NCBI GenBank assembly: GCA_902806295.1
Contig: CADCWB010000135.1
Coordinates: 1-5,541, forward strand
DNA: 5,541 nt
Direction of reading: 5' to 3'
Origin: an uncultured Sphingomonas sp.
GTDB lineage: Bacteria; Pseudomonadota; Alphaproteobacteria; Sphingomonadales; Sphingomonadaceae
Of this stretch, positions 5,480 to 5,541 are shown piece by piece. The notes beneath the pieces were generated by a model, which was not told the origin of the DNA, made no database searches, and was given only the letters and a program-made list of their open reading frames with translations. A program made the translations under genes and the position numbers. Positions within the stretch are counted from its first letter, which is position 1. Every line of letters starts with the position of its first letter.

Positions 5480-5495
5480 TGAGCCGACTGGCTCA
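5480..5495. promoter_or_regulatory. 16-bp palindrome, possible operator
   Basis: TGAGCC-GACT-GGCTCA is a perfect 6-4-6 inverted repeat, 28 bases before the ATG at 5524. It lies immediately after, and shares one base with, a weak rightward -10 candidate TATGCT (5475-5480; -35 candidate GTGGCA at 5452-5457, 17-base spacer). A protein bound there would cover the transcript start. There is no T-run after it, so it is unlikely to be a terminator. Confidence 0.3.
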
Positions 5496-5523
5496 CTATC
5501 CGATTGTATTGAGGAGTGCAGCG

Positions 5524-5541
5524 ATGCTGATTGCAGTTCTG
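5524..5541 (+). CDS. Start of an unidentified gene, 3'-truncated by the window edge
   Basis: Six codons (Met-Leu-Ile-Ala-Val-Leu) follow a strong Shine-Dalgarno, GAGGAG at 5511-5516, with a seven-base spacer. The hydrophobic start would suit a signal peptide or membrane segment but is too short to decide. The gene is divergent from the M14-gpmA operon and shares its 161-base upstream region. Confidence 0.55.

Noticed and set aside
4427..5482. Long + strand reading frame (351 codons) opposite the M14 gene
   Set aside because: It is an antisense shadow, as is common in GC-rich DNA. The minus strand has clear M14 zinc and catalytic motifs over the same bases, and this frame shows no recognisable domain.

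Overview
The window looks like a chromosomal segment of a GC-rich alphaproteobacterium, most likely a sphingomonad (order Sphingomonadales). This rests on the base composition, the secreted RTX-type C-terminal domain behind a Pro-Thr linker, and the mix of housekeeping genes. Genus and species cannot be read from the sequence.

Layout from left to right. Bases 1-615 (+) are the 3' part of a secreted RTX / type I secretion protein that enters from outside the window. A single in-frame TAA at 367-369 interrupts it. Bases 616-1223 are a weakly coding gap. It holds a strong hairpin with a T-tract for leftward transcription (681-715) and a doubtful three-helix membrane ORF (660-1076). Bases 1224-2764 (-) are the purE-purK operon, joined by an ATGA overlap. 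Bases 2944-3522 (+), divergent from purE, encode a small cytosolic GGDEF diguanylate cyclase. Bases 3519-5362 (-) are a two-gene operon: an M14 cytosolic-carboxypeptidase-like enzyme followed by gpmA, joined by a TGATG overlap. gpmA and the GGDEF gene meet tail to tail and share a CTAG. Bases 5363-5523 are a divergent promoter region. At 5524 a new + strand gene starts behind a good ribosome binding site, with only six codons visible.

Functionally, PurK and PurE make CAIR from AIR in de novo purine synthesis. GpmA is the glycolytic/gluconeogenic phosphoglycerate mutase. The GGDEF protein should turn GTP into c-di-GMP and has an apparent inhibitory site. The M14 enzyme is predicted to be a zinc carboxypeptidase with unknown substrate. 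A link between them is not shown by the sequence beyond adjacency and overlaps.

No complete new defence, mobile or biosynthetic system is visible. No tRNA, rRNA, CRISPR array or insertion sequence was recognised. The points most worth a second look are the nonsense codon in the RTX gene, the leftward terminator with no obvious gene of its own, the tight coupling of a CCP-like carboxypeptidase to gpmA, the matching Arg-Lys-Ala-Ala-Ala C-termini on both sides of gpmA, and two candidate promoters with the same TTGCCT -35 and 17-base spacer.
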